The notes beneath the pieces are model-generated. The model was not told where the DNA came from, searched no databases, and was given only the letters and a program-made list of their open reading frames with translations. Below are positions 16,972-25,543 of a stretch of DNA of 64,000 bases, one piece after another; the stretch's first letter is position 1; each line of letters starts with the position of its first letter. Source of the DNA: Acidiphilium acidophilum (GTDB lineage Bacteria; Pseudomonadota; Alphaproteobacteria; Acetobacterales; Acetobacteraceae). Position numbers and translations under genes: made by a program. The stretch covers positions 975,501 to 1,039,500 of the forward strand of contig NZ_JAWXYB010000018.1 of assembly GCF_033842475.1 (NCBI RefSeq), in the 5' to 3' direction.

Positions 16972-17606
16972 GCCGGGCTCCAGCGCAGGAAATTACCGAG
17001 TATCGTCAATCCGACCTCCTGGCTCTTTTCGACGTGAAACTGGGTGCCGGCGCGGTTGCCGGTCGCGACCATCGCCGCCACCGGGCCGCCATAGTCGGTG
17101 GTGGCGATCACCGGTGGTGAGGCGATGCGGTCGAGCGCGTAGGAATGGACGAAATAGGCGTGATCGCCGGGGTTGAGCCCGTCGAGCAGCGGGTGGGCGC
17201 CCGGGGTGAAGTGGAGTTCGTTCCAGCCCATGTGCGGCAGGCGCAGACCTTCGGCGCGCATCGGTGCGATATCACCGGCGATCCAGCCGAAACCGGGGGT
17301 GATCCGGTGTTCGAGGCCGCGCGCGGCCATCAGTTGCATGCCGACGCAGATGCCGAGGAACGGCGCGCCGGCATCGACCCGGCGGTGCATGGAATCGGCA
17401 AGGCCGGGGCGGGCGGCGAGGCCGGCGGCGCAATCGGCGAAGGCACCCTGGCCGGGCAGGACGATGCGGTCGGCGGCGGCGATTTCGTCCGGGCGGTCGG
17501 TGATGGCGACAATGGCGGCGATGCCGAGGCGGGTGGCCGCGAGTTCGAGACCGCGCGCGGCGGAGGCGAGGTTGCCGCTGCCATAGTCGATTACCGCAAT
17601 TCTCAC
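16968..17606 (-). CDS. hisH: imidazole glycerol phosphate synthase, glutaminase subunit
   Basis: A 212-residue class I amidotransferase. The nucleophile Cys87 lies in PFLGICVGMQL and the His191/Glu193 pair in QFHVEKSQ. It supplies ammonia from glutamine to HisF. VIDYGSGNL at the start is the family N-terminal signature. Its start overlaps the hisB stop by four bases. Confidence 0.95.
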   Translation of the reverse strand: MRIAVIDYGSGNLASAARGLELAATRLGIAAIVAITDRPDEIAAADRIVLPGQGAFADCAAGLAARPGLADSMHRRVDAGAPFLGICVGMQLMAARGLEHRITPGFGWIAGDIAPMRAEGLRLPHMGWNELHFTPGAHPLLDGLNPGDHAYFVHSYALDRIASPPVIATTDYGGPVAAMVATGNRAGTQFHVEKSQEVGLTILGNFLRWSPA

Positions 17607-18193
17607 AGCACGCCTTTGGTCGAGGGGATCGCGCCCGCCGCGCGGGGGTCGGGTGCGACCGCCATGCGCAGGGCGCGGGCGACCGATTTGAACGCGGCTT
17701 CGGCGACGTGATGGGCGTTGTGCCCGGCGCGCAGGCGGATGTGCAGAGCGAACTGGCCGTTGGCGGCAAGGGATTGGAAGAATTCCTGGACGAGTTGGGT
17801 GTCCATGTCACCGAGCATCGGGCGTTCGAAGGGCACCTCGAAGCCGAGATAGCCCCGGCCCGAGAGGTCGATCGCGGCTTCGCACAGGGCTTCGTCCATC
17901 GGGATCACCGCATGGCCGAAGCGGGTGATGCCGCGTTTGTCGCCGATCGCCTCGCGGATCGCCTGGCCGAGCACGATGCCGACATCCTCCACGGTGTGAT
18001 GGGCATCGATGTGCAGATCGCCTTCCGCCGAAATGTCGAGGTCGAACATCGCGTGGCGGCCCAAAGCGGTCAGCATGTGGTCGAAGAAGCCGATTCCGGT
18101 GGCGATTTCGGTGCGGCCGGACCCGTCGAGATCGAGCAGGAGCTCGATTGCGGTTTCCGAGGTTTTGCGGGTCAGCGTGGCGGTGCGATTCAT
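17603..18193 (-). CDS. hisB: imidazoleglycerol-phosphate dehydratase
   Basis: A 196-residue monofunctional IGPD, without the phosphatase domain of enterobacterial HisB. DAHHTVEDVGIVLG and AGHNAHHVAEAAFK supply the manganese-binding histidines and glutamates. It dehydrates IGP to imidazole acetol-phosphate. It heads the minus-strand operon hisB-hisH-GNAT-hisA-hisF-hisE-HIT-nagA::murQ-ispD. The 97-base gap to divergent valS must hold both promoters; no attenuator-like His-rich leader peptide is evident in it. Confidence 0.95.
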   Translation of the reverse strand: MNRTATLTRKTSETAIELLLDLDGSGRTEIATGIGFFDHMLTALGRHAMFDLDISAEGDLHIDAHHTVEDVGIVLGQAIREAIGDKRGITRFGHAVIPMDEALCEAAIDLSGRGYLGFEVPFERPMLGDMDTQLVQEFFQSLAANGQFALHIRLRAGHNAHHVAEAAFKSVARALRMAVAPDPRAAGAIPSTKGVL

Positions 18194-18290
18194 TCGGGCT
18201 GCCTAGCCCAAATCGGCATCATCGCCAATGTGCCGTGGGATCGGGTTGGGCGGACTTTCATGATCTTGTCGTTTCGCGCATAATTACGCC

Positions 18291-20966
18291 ATGCTGGACA
18301 AGAATTTCGACCCGACTGCTTTCGAAGCACGGCTTTACGACACCTGGGAAGGCGAGGGCGCTTTTGCGGCCGATCCGGCGCGCAATGCGAAGCCGTTCAC
18401 GATCATGATCCCGCCGCCCAATGTGACCGGGCGGCTGCATGTGGGTCATGCGCTGACCATGACGCTGCAGGACGTGCTGATCCGGTTTCAGCGGATGAAC
18501 GGGCGCGATGCGCTGTGGCAGCCCGGCACCGATCATGCCGGGATCGCGACGCAACTGATGGTCGAGCGCGATTTGCAGAGCGAGGGCAGCAGCCGCAAGG
18601 AGATCGGGCGCGAGGCGTTTCTCGAACGGGTCTGGCGCTGGAAAGAGGAGCAGGGCGGGGCGATCACGAAGCAGTTGCGCCGGCTGGGGGCCTCGCCCGA
18701 CTGGTCGCGCGAGCGGTTCACCATGGACGAGGGATTGACCCGTGCGGTGCGGACGATTTTCGTCCGGCTGTTCAATGACGGGCTCATCTACCGGGCCAAG
18801 CGGCTGGTGAACTGGGACCCGGCGTTCGGCTCGGCGATTTCGGACCTCGAAGTCGAGATGCGCGAGGTCAAGGGGCATTTGTGGCATCTGCGCTATCCGG
18901 TCGAGGGTAGCGACGAGGTGATCATTGTGGCGACCACGCGGCCCGAGACCATGCTGGGGGATACGGCCGTGGCGGTGCATCCGGGCGATGAGCGCTATGC
19001 CGCGCTGGTCGGGCGGACCGTGATCCAGCCGATCACCGGGCGGCGGTTTCCGATCATTGCCGATGAGTATTCCGACCCGGAAAAAGGCACCGGGGCGGTG
19101 AAGATCACGCCGGCGCATGATTTCAACGATTTCGCGGTGGGGCAGCGGCATGGGCTGGCGACACCCTCGATTTTCGATCGGGCGGCGCGGGTGACGCTGG
19201 CCGAGGTGCGCGACGGGGCGAACCCGCCCGATCCGATGTTTTTCCAGAGTCTGGAAGGGCTCGACCGGTTTGCGGCGCGGCAGGAGATCGTGGCGCATCT
19301 CGATGCGATCGGAGCGCTGGAGAAGGTCGAGCCGCATACCCACACCGTGCCGCAGGCGGAACGGGGCGATACCGTGATCGAGCCGCTGCTGACCGAGCAG
19401 TGGTTCTGCAATGCCGAGGTGCTGGCCAAACCGGCGATCGCCGCGGTGGAGGAGGGCCGGATCGAATTCGTACCCAAGCAGTGGGAGAACACGTATTTCG
19501 CCTGGATGCGGAATATCCAGCCCTGGTGCATTTCGCGGCAGTTATGGTGGGGGCATCGGATTCCGGCGTGGTACGGGCCGGAGGGGATGATTTTCGTGGC
19601 CGAGTCCGAGGCCGAGGCGCATCGCGATGCCGAGGAGCATTTCGGCCACAAGGTTGAGTTGCGGCAGGACGAGGACGTGCTGGATACCTGGTTCAGCTCG
19701 GCTCTGTGGCCGTTCTCGACGCTGGGGTGGCCGGAATCGACGCCGGAACTTGCGAAATACTATCCGGGGGATGTGCTGGTCACCGGGTTCGACATCATTT
19801 TCTTCTGGGTCGCCCGGATGGTGATGATGGGGCTGTACGTGATGGGCGAGGTGCCGTTCCGCACCGTGATGATGAACGGGCTGGTGCGCGACGAGCGCGG
19901 CCAGAAAATGAGCAAGACCAAGGGCAATGTGGTCGATCCGATCACGCTGATCGAGGATTATGGCGCCGATGCGCTGCGCTATACCGTGAGTGCACAGAGC
20001 GGGGCGGGGCGGTCGATCAAGCTGGGGCCGACCGTGGTGGCGGCGAACCGGAGTTTCATTACCAAGATCTGGAATGCGGCGCGGTTCTGCGAGATGAATG
20101 CGTGCCAGCCCGATCCGGCGTTTCGGCCCGAGGCGGCGCGGCTGGCCTTGTCGCGCTGGATTCTGGATGCGGCCAACCGGGCGGTGATCGAGGCGACGGG
20201 GGCGCTGGAGGCGTATCGGGTCGCGGAGTATGCGCAGGTTTGTTACCGGTTCACCTGGGGTGATTTCTGCGACTGGTTCCTCGAACTGGCCAAGCCGGGG
20301 CTTGCGGGCGAGGATGCCGACGCTGTGGAACGCAGGGCGGTCGCGGCGCATGTGCTCGGGGTGTTGCTGCGGTTGCTGCATCCGATGATCCCGTTCGTGA
20401 CCGAAGCATTGTGGGATGAGTTGGGGTATGGCGCGGTGGGGTCGTTGATCCGGGAACCGTGGCCGGAGCGCGAGGTGGTGAGCGAGGCGGCGGCGGCGCG
20501 GGACGAGGTTTCGTGGGTGATTGCCGCGATTTCGGAAATCCGGGCGGTGCGCAGCGAGATGAACGTGCCGGCGGCGACGCGGATTCCGATTTTGATCCGC
20601 GATGCTTCGGAGGAGACGCTGGCGCGGGCGGGGCGGTGGCGCGAGGAGATTGCGCGGTTGGCCCGGATTTCCAGCCTGGAGGCATTGCAGGGTGACATGC
20701 CGCATGGGGCGGCGCAGGCGATTCTGGGCGAGGCGACGCTGATTCTGCCGCTGGCCGATATCATCGATCTGGCGGCGGAGCGGAAGCGGCTTGCGAGCAC
20801 GCGGGCGAAGACGGCGAGCGATGCCGAGAAGATTGCGCGCAAGCTGGAGAATCAGGATTTCGTCAGCAAGGCGCCGGAAGATATCATTGTGGAGAACCGG
20901 GACCGGCTGGAAGCGGCGCATGCGGAACTGGCCCGGTTGGACGCCGCGCTATCTAGAATAGGTTAG
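18291..20966 (+). CDS. valS: valyl-tRNA synthetase
   Basis: An 891-residue class I synthetase. The HIGH motif is PPPNVTGRLHVGHAL near residue 45 and the KMSKS motif is KMSKTKGNVVDP in the middle. The editing (CP1) domain with ATTRPETMLGDTAVAVHP lies between. The C-terminal helical coiled-coil tail (RKRLASTRAKTASDAEKIA, then NQDFVSKAP) is typical of ValS. It charges tRNA-Val and clears mischarged Thr. It is divergent from hisB and followed by an AT-richer 89-base gap. Confidence 0.97.
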   Translation: MLDKNFDPTAFEARLYDTWEGEGAFAADPARNAKPFTIMIPPPNVTGRLHVGHALTMTLQDVLIRFQRMNGRDALWQPGTDHAGIATQLMVERDLQSEGSSRKEIGREAFLERVWRWKEEQGGAITKQLRRLGASPDWSRERFTMDEGLTRAVRTIFVRLFNDGLIYRAKRLVNWDPAFGSAISDLEVEMREVKGHLWHLRYPVEGSDEVIIVATTRPETMLGDTAVAVHPGDERYAALVGRTVIQPITGRRFPIIADEYSDPEKGTGAVKITPAHDFNDFAVGQRHGLATPSIFDRAARVTLAEVRDGANPPDPMFFQSLEGLDRFAARQEIVAHLDAIGALEKVEPHTHTVPQAERGDTVIEPLLTEQWFCNAEVLAKPAIAAVEEGRIEFVPKQWENTYFAWMRNIQPWCISRQLWWGHRIPAWYGPEGMIFVAESEAEAHRDAEEHFGHKVELRQDEDVLDTWFSSALWPFSTLGWPESTPELAKYYPGDVLVTGFDIIFFWVARMVMMGLYVMGEVPFRTVMMNGLVRDERGQKMSKTKGNVVDPITLIEDYGADALRYTVSAQSGAGRSIKLGPTVVAANRSFITKIWNAARFCEMNACQPDPAFRPEAARLALSRWILDAANRAVIEATGALEAYRVAEYAQVCYRFTWGDFCDWFLELAKPGLAGEDADAVERRAVAAHVLGVLLRLLHPMIPFVTEALWDELGYGAVGSLIREPWPEREVVSEAAAARDEVSWVIAAISEIRAVRSEMNVPAATRIPILIRDASEETLARAGRWREEIARLARISSLEALQGDMPHGAAQAILGEATLILPLADIIDLAAERKRLASTRAKTASDAEKIARKLENQDFVSKAPEDIIVENRDRLEAAHAELARLDAALSRIG

Positions 20967-21055
20967 AGTTTTTTCGCGTTTTTTGTAACTCGGTTTTGTC
21001 GCGGCGTATTTTGTTATGATTTCGTAACGAAGTGGGCGTGGTTAGGCGCGGCGGG

Positions 21056-21700
21056 TCAGGCGGGTTTTTTGGCGGGGCCGGGCCAGCGGTGGGACCATGA
21101 ATTCCAGCAGGGCGTGTCGTAGATGCCGACCAGGGTGAAGCCGTAGTCGCGGGGTTTGCGGGGTTTGGGCGGTTGGGGTGGTTTCGGTTCCGGGACGGGT
21201 TTGGGGAGTTGCAGCCATGAGGGCGGGGCGATGCCGAACATGCGGCAGAGCGAGCGCAACGTGGGGGTGGATTTCGGGGTTTGGGCGATGAGGTCGGCGG
21301 TGGCTTCGGCGGCGAGGAGGGCGGTGAGCGCGGCGGTGGCGGCGGCGATGTCGTCGGCGGCGTCCGGCAGATAGCGCGGGGTGAGGTGCTGCAGCCAGGC
21401 GGGGCAGCGCATGATCATGCCCGGAGTGGTGTTGGGGTTGGGGCGTGGGCGCGGCGGGACGGGTTTGGGCGCTGGGCTGGGTGTGGGTTTGGGTGTGGGT
21501 CCGGGTTGGGTGCCGGAGGAGGTGATGGCGCGGGTGAGGCGGCGGATGAAGAAGTCGAGGTGGCGGAGGAGGATTTCGACCGTGAAGTCCGACATGGTGG
21601 GGCTGGGGGTTTTGCGCGCGACGCTGACCACGAGATCCCGCAGGATCCGGACGAACTGGGCGACGGGGTGGTGGGGGTGAGTGGGCGCGATGCTGGACAC
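21056..21700 (-). CDS. uncharacterised protein with Pro-rich linkers
   Basis: A 214-residue frame with two structured-looking parts separated by proline-rich spacers. The first part (about 1-68) holds VAQFVRILRDLVVSVARK and ILLRHLDFFIRRLTRAI helices. A PTPKPTPSPAPKPVPPRPRP linker follows. The second part holds an Ala-rich helix, RSLCRMFGIAPPSWLQLP, another PxP run, and ends in GIYDTPCWNSWSHRW. Helix spacing and codon bias look like a real gene. I recall similar Pro-rich Acetobacteraceae proteins but no function. It is convergent with valS. Confidence 0.65.
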   Translation of the reverse strand: MSSIAPTHPHHPVAQFVRILRDLVVSVARKTPSPTMSDFTVEILLRHLDFFIRRLTRAITSSGTQPGPTPKPTPSPAPKPVPPRPRPNPNTTPGMIMRCPAWLQHLTPRYLPDAADDIAAATAALTALLAAEATADLIAQTPKSTPTLRSLCRMFGIAPPSWLQLPKPVPEPKPPQPPKPRKPRDYGFTLVGIYDTPCWNSWSHRWPGPAKKPA

Positions 21701-21778
21701 CCTCGCTATTAATCACATGGGGTGGGGGGTGAGAAAGCGGGGATTTCGGCGGTGGCGTCCCGGGTGGCGGGAGGGCGC

Positions 21779-22327
21779 TCAGATCGGTTTGCCGGCGCTG
21801 CGGTGCCAAGTTTCGGCCATGAGCGTGTTGCTCGGCAGGGACGTGTCGAGGACTTTTCGGGCGGTTTCGGCGCCGGCGACCGGGAGGCCGGTGGGGTCGA
21901 GCAGGCCGAGCTGGACCAGGACGGAGGCCTGATCCCAGTAGATGTGCTCGTGGGCGAGTTTGCCGTCGCGGAAATGGATGATTGCGACCAGGGGGATTTC
22001 GACGGTGCGCCCGGTGGGCGGGATGCCGGGGAGCATCCAGTCGATCGCCGAGGTGTGGGTGAAGCTGAAGATCATTTCATCGACGATCCGGTCGGGGCCG
22101 ATGGTGCGGCTGACCGGGATCATGCGGGTATCGGGCGGGTTGCCGCCGATGAAATGGTATTTGTAGAAGCGCTTGAGCTGGTCGTGGCCGACCCCGCCGG
22201 TCATGGTCGGGATGTGGTTGACGTAGGGCTCGGCCACCATGGTCGCCATCGTGGCATCGACATCGCGGGTCTCGAATTCGTGGCGGCAGTGCTCTTCCCA
22301 CAGGGCTTCGAGGTTATGGTCGGCCAT
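21779..22327 (-). CDS. NTF2-like/SnoaL-type polyketide cyclase-like protein
   Basis: A 182-residue protein with the SnoaL-like cone fold pattern: ALWEEHCRHEFETRDVDATM, VNHIPTMTGGVGHDQLKRFY, and IPLVAIIHFRDGKLAHEHIYWDQ, the last being the commonest signature of the family. ATG 22327 gives a normal N-terminus; upstream frame is non-homologous sequence in the gap to yjbQ. Members bind small molecules and the catalytic role is unknown here. Confidence 0.82.
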   Translation of the reverse strand: MADHNLEALWEEHCRHEFETRDVDATMATMVAEPYVNHIPTMTGGVGHDQLKRFYKYHFIGGNPPDTRMIPVSRTIGPDRIVDEMIFSFTHTSAIDWMLPGIPPTGRTVEIPLVAIIHFRDGKLAHEHIYWDQASVLVQLGLLDPTGLPVAGAETARKVLDTSLPSNTLMAETWHRSAGKPI

Positions 22328-22368
22328 TGCCGGTGTCTCCGTCGGTTGGGTGGTGACGATCCCCTGCG

Positions 22369-22788
22369 TCACGCGCCGAATAAATGCAAGACGATTTCGC
22401 GCCGGTTGGGGTGGCGGCGGTGTTCGAACAGATAGAGCGCCTGCCATGTGCCGAAAACCGGGCGGCCGGCTGCGACCGGGATGCTGATCTGGGTTTGCGT
22501 CAGCATCGTGCGGAGATGGGCGGGCATGTCGTCGGGGCCTTCGTCCTCATGGGCGTAGCGGCCGGTGGCTTCGGGCACGAGTGCCTCGAAGAAACGCAGG
22601 ATATCGGCGCGGACGGTGGGATCGGCGTTTTCCTGCACCGTGAGCGAGGCCGAGGTGTGACGGCACCAGACCGTCAGGAGGCCGGTTGCGATGCCCTGGG
22701 TTGCGGTCCACTCGATGATCGGGCGGGTGAGGTCGGTCAGGCCTTTGCCCGTGGTCGCGATGGTCAGTTGGTGCAGGGCCTGTTTCAT
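22369..22788 (-). CDS. YjbQ/UPF0047-family protein
   Basis: A 139-residue protein with the UPF0047 signatures LLTVWCRHTSASLTVQENAD, HEDEGPDDMPAHL and GTWQALYLFEHR. E. coli YjbQ has weak thiamine-phosphate synthase activity, but the biological role is open. It precedes the SnoaL-like gene on the same strand with a 41-base gap. Confidence 0.92.
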   Translation of the reverse strand: MKQALHQLTIATTGKGLTDLTRPIIEWTATQGIATGLLTVWCRHTSASLTVQENADPTVRADILRFFEALVPEATGRYAHEDEGPDDMPAHLRTMLTQTQISIPVAAGRPVFGTWQALYLFEHRRHPNRREIVLHLFGA

Positions 22789-23090
22789 GCCCGGGACCGT
22801 TCTGCGATCGACGGGCTGGCGGCGCGGGCGGGGGAGGGTTTGGCGACATTCCGCTTGCTGAGCGGAGGTTTGCGATCGGCCAAGCGCTTGTCCCCAGGCT
22901 TATCCCGGATTTTGTGGATAACTTCCCGGTGGGGATAAGTCGCTCCGGTGGGGGCGGTGGCGGGTTGATTCGTTGAACAGGACGGCATGGAGCAGGGCGG
23001 CATGGTGCGGGGATCGTACCAGATACCGGCGCTCGGCGGAACGGTGGGGCGATTCTGGTGCGGCGGGGGGGGGGGGGGGTGGCGCGCCCT
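22789..23090. other. 302-base gap with DnaA-box-like cluster and poly-G tract
   Basis: No gene is seen. Between 22899 and 22939 there are three TTATCC-type motifs, one of them a perfect DnaA box (TTATCCACA on the minus strand, 22913-22921). A run of 15 G (23065-23079) lies 11 bases beyond the stop of the beta-repeat protein gene. It also contains the upstream region of yjbQ. Confidence 0.6.
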
Positions 23091-25331
23091 TCAGGAGATG
23101 ATCGGGGGGGTGACGTTGCTGGCGGTGGTGATCGAACTGCCGAAGCCCATGAAGCGCAGGGTCGATCCGTCGCTGAGCTGGACGACCGAGGCGATGCCGA
23201 TGGTGCCCGGGCTCAGGGCGATCAGCCCGGCGGAGGTGGAGGTGACGGTGATGCCCGGTGCGATGTCGAGTTGATCCGCTGCGGTCCAGCCCTGGATGAT
23301 CGTCACTGATCCTTTCGCGGCTGGGTCGCCTGCAAAGATGGTGTTGGCAGCACCGGTCGTGATGAGGTTCGACCCGGCACCGAGCACGAAGGAATTGGCT
23401 CCGGCGGCGCCGGTCATGGACGTGGTGCCGCCCGGGACCGTGGAGCCGACCAGGGTGGTGGCGCCGCCCATCGCGGTGAGGCTTTCATTGCCGCCCGCGC
23501 CGGCGACGAGGAGGTTGAGGCCCGCGTGTCCGCCGGTCAGTGTGTTGTCGGTGCCCGCGCCGAACAGGGTGGCCGCGCCCGCGCCGCCGGAGAGATTGTT
23601 GTTTCCGTTGGTGCCGCCCTGCACGACCGAGGCGCCGGAGCCGCCGATGAAGGAGACCGAGCCGGAGCCGTTGTTGAAGCTGGTCGAGGTGCCGCCGCGC
23701 ATGGTGACGTCGGCGTTCGAGCCGTAGATGGTGCTGGCGCCGGATGCCTCGATGGTGTCGCTGCCGTTCGAGGTGAAGGCGATATTGGTCGGGCCCGTGA
23801 AGGTGAGGCTGTTGTTGCCGCCGGCGAGATCGACGAAGCCGGAGCCGGAGGTCGTGACCTGATCGCCGCCTTCGATGATGTTGTTGGCGTTGCTGGTGAT
23901 CATGACGCTGTCATTCGCGGCTGAGTTGCCGAGGATGACGCTGGCGGTGCCGCTGGCGGTGACGGCACCATCGGTCATCTGGCCGCGGACGATGCCGCTG
24001 GAGGCGGTGACGGTGTTGTTCGAGCCGTTGGTCATGACATAGGTGGTGCCGTTGCCGACAGTCATGGTTCCGTCGGTGCCGTAGAGGTAGACGATCGGCG
24101 CGTTTGAGACCGAGACCGTGTTGTGGGTGCCGAAATCGGCCACGGCGGCGCCGGTGGAGGAGACCGTGTCGTTGCCGCCGAGAATTTCGACGCCGCCGGC
24201 GCTGCCGACCGTAAGCTGGTCGTTCGAGCCGAAGATGTTGATGTGCGACGGATCGCCGGTGACGCCGGAGGCCATGATGGTGTCGGCTGAGCCGCCGATA
24301 TTGGCGGTCTGGTCGAGGCCGGCGATGGTGATGAGCGCGCCGGTCGCCGCGGTGCCGAGGCCGAGATAGCTGTTGTCCCCGGTGAGGGAGACGATCGCGC
24401 CGGCGGTTCGGACCGTGAGGGTGGTGGCGCTGCCGCTCGCCATGACCGTATCGGTGCCGCCGGTCATCAGGATGTCGTTTCCGGAACCGGTGACGTCGAG
24501 CGTCGAGCTTGCGGCGACCGAGACCGAATTGCCGGTTCCGCCGATATCGAGAATGTCCTGTCCGGCGAGGGTGACAAAGGCCCCGCTTTCGGTGGCGGCG
24601 AGGTTGATCGTCGAGTTGCCGGTGACGGAGATCATGTCGGTGAAGGCGCCCGCGCCGATGCCGGCGACGTTGATCAGGTCGGTTCCGCCGGAGGTGATGG
24701 TGGCGCCGACGAGGGCGCCGGTCACGTTGATCGTGTTGGTGGTTCCGGGGTCTGTCGTGATGTTGTCGTAGGTATAGCCGGACGGGCTGAGCGAGGCGGG
24801 GGCATCGGACAGGTTGAGCGTATTTTTGCCGCTGCCGACGACGATCTGGGTGTTGATGTTCGAGACGTTCAGGGTGCTCGACGTGCCGCCGGCATAGATC
24901 GAGGTCTGGCCCGGCCTGGTCTGCACGAGATTATCCGTGATGTTGGTGCCGGAGGCGAGGATCAGGAAGCCGTTTTCGGCGATGGACCCATCGAGCGTCA
25001 GGGTTGCGGGATCGGTGACGATGAGGCCGGCAAAGGCACCGCCTGCGCCGCTGAAGGCGGGCAGGGACAGGGTGCCGCTGGCGGTGCCGGTGATCTCTTC
25101 GAAATAGCCGGTCGAAGCCGTGGTGCCCGGCGCGGCGATGCTGGTGTCGATGACGCCGGAGCCGGTGTCGAGCGTGCCGACCGCGACGCCGACATAGGGG
25201 TTCGGCGACAGGATCAGGGTGGTGATGTCGTTGGTGAGCAGGGTTTGGACCGACGGGGCGAGGGGGCTGGCGATCGAGAACGTATCGGTGATCTCGGACG
25301 ATGCGACGAAAGAGATCTGCGAACCGGACAT
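23091..25331 (-). CDS. 746-residue Gly/Asn/Thr/Ser-rich beta-repeat protein, probably secreted or surface
   Basis: Residues about 60-640 are built of degenerate short repeats with alternating hydrophobic residues and G-N-x-x or GG turns (e.g. GGNNSLTFTGPTNI, VQGGTNGNNNLSGGAGAATL), as in parallel beta-roll/RTX-like or beta-helix adhesins. No cleavable N-terminal signal peptide is visible, and the last 90 residues (AADQLDIAPGITVTSTSAG and a VVQLSDGSTLRFMGF strand) resemble C-terminal regions of type I-secreted repeat proteins. Calcium-binding GGXGXDXUX nonapeptides are not strictly conserved. A ribosome site AAGGA lies 8 bases before ATG. No secretion genes are nearby. Function is unknown; adhesion or matrix is a guess. 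Confidence 0.75.
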   Translation of the reverse strand: MSGSQISFVASSEITDTFSIASPLAPSVQTLLTNDITTLILSPNPYVGVAVGTLDTGSGVIDTSIAAPGTTASTGYFEEITGTASGTLSLPAFSGAGGAFAGLIVTDPATLTLDGSIAENGFLILASGTNITDNLVQTRPGQTSIYAGGTSSTLNVSNINTQIVVGSGKNTLNLSDAPASLSPSGYTYDNITTDPGTTNTINVTGALVGATITSGGTDLINVAGIGAGAFTDMISVTGNSTINLAATESGAFVTLAGQDILDIGGTGNSVSVAASSTLDVTGSGNDILMTGGTDTVMASGSATTLTVRTAGAIVSLTGDNSYLGLGTAATGALITIAGLDQTANIGGSADTIMASGVTGDPSHINIFGSNDQLTVGSAGGVEILGGNDTVSSTGAAVADFGTHNTVSVSNAPIVYLYGTDGTMTVGNGTTYVMTNGSNNTVTASSGIVRGQMTDGAVTASGTASVILGNSAANDSVMITSNANNIIEGGDQVTTSGSGFVDLAGGNNSLTFTGPTNIAFTSNGSDTIEASGASTIYGSNADVTMRGGTSTSFNNGSGSVSFIGGSGASVVQGGTNGNNNLSGGAGAATLFGAGTDNTLTGGHAGLNLLVAGAGGNESLTAMGGATTLVGSTVPGGTTSMTGAAGANSFVLGAGSNLITTGAANTIFAGDPAAKGSVTIIQGWTAADQLDIAPGITVTSTSAGLIALSPGTIGIASVVQLSDGSTLRFMGFGSSITTASNVTPPIIS

Positions 25332-25405
25332 TTTCCTATTCCTTAAAGCTTCAATGACTTTTTATACATGTTTGGCATCAAAATCTAGAAGCAGTCTGGA
25401 ATATG

Positions 25406-25473
25406 ATCCGAAAAATCGGATAGGCGTTACGCGCCTGTCGGGGGCGAGGCGTTCGACGCCATTTCGCCCCCGA
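25406..25473. other. three successive DNA dyads upstream of the beta-repeat gene
   Basis: Dyad 1: ATCCGA/TCGGAT with loop AAAA (25406-25421). Dyad 2: AGGCG/CGCCT (25422-25436). Dyad 3: ten-base arms TCGGGGGCGA/TCGCCCCCGA (25438-25473) enclosing an inner hairpin GGCGT/ACGCC. They sit between the metallophosphoesterase stop and the beta-repeat gene start, both on the minus strand, next to a hairpin repeat copy. No clear U-tract follows dyad 3 on the minus strand. Confidence 0.6.
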
Positions 25474-25486
25474 TAGTCTTACGAAT

Positions 25487-25522
25487 GAAAGTTTTTTGCT
25501 TCTTTTTTACAAAAAAGAAGCG
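25487..25522 (+). repeat. AT-rich hairpin repeat, copy A (single)
   Basis: The common unit reads AAAGTTTTTT followed by arms GCTTCTTTTTT and AAAAAAGAAGC around a 2-base AC loop (stem 11 bp). Copy A lies 22 bases beyond the metallophosphoesterase gene stop. The same unit occurs at four further places in the window, always between genes. Confidence 0.85.
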
Positions 25523-25543
25523 CTGCGCTTTCTTTGGTTTTTA

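Noticed and set aside
21423-21510. G-rich GGGTTTGGG-type runs as G-quadruplex or telomere-like repeats
   Set aside because: They are the complement of codons for a Pro-rich linker in the minus-strand protein at 21056-21700, which explains them adequately.
25487-25522. Hairpin repeat copies as CRISPR repeats or simple intrinsic terminators
   Set aside because: Copies are scattered, occur in both orientations and lack regular spacers, so they are not CRISPR. They contain A- and T-runs but a weak AT stem, so a pure terminator role does not explain the conserved flanks and paired arrangement.
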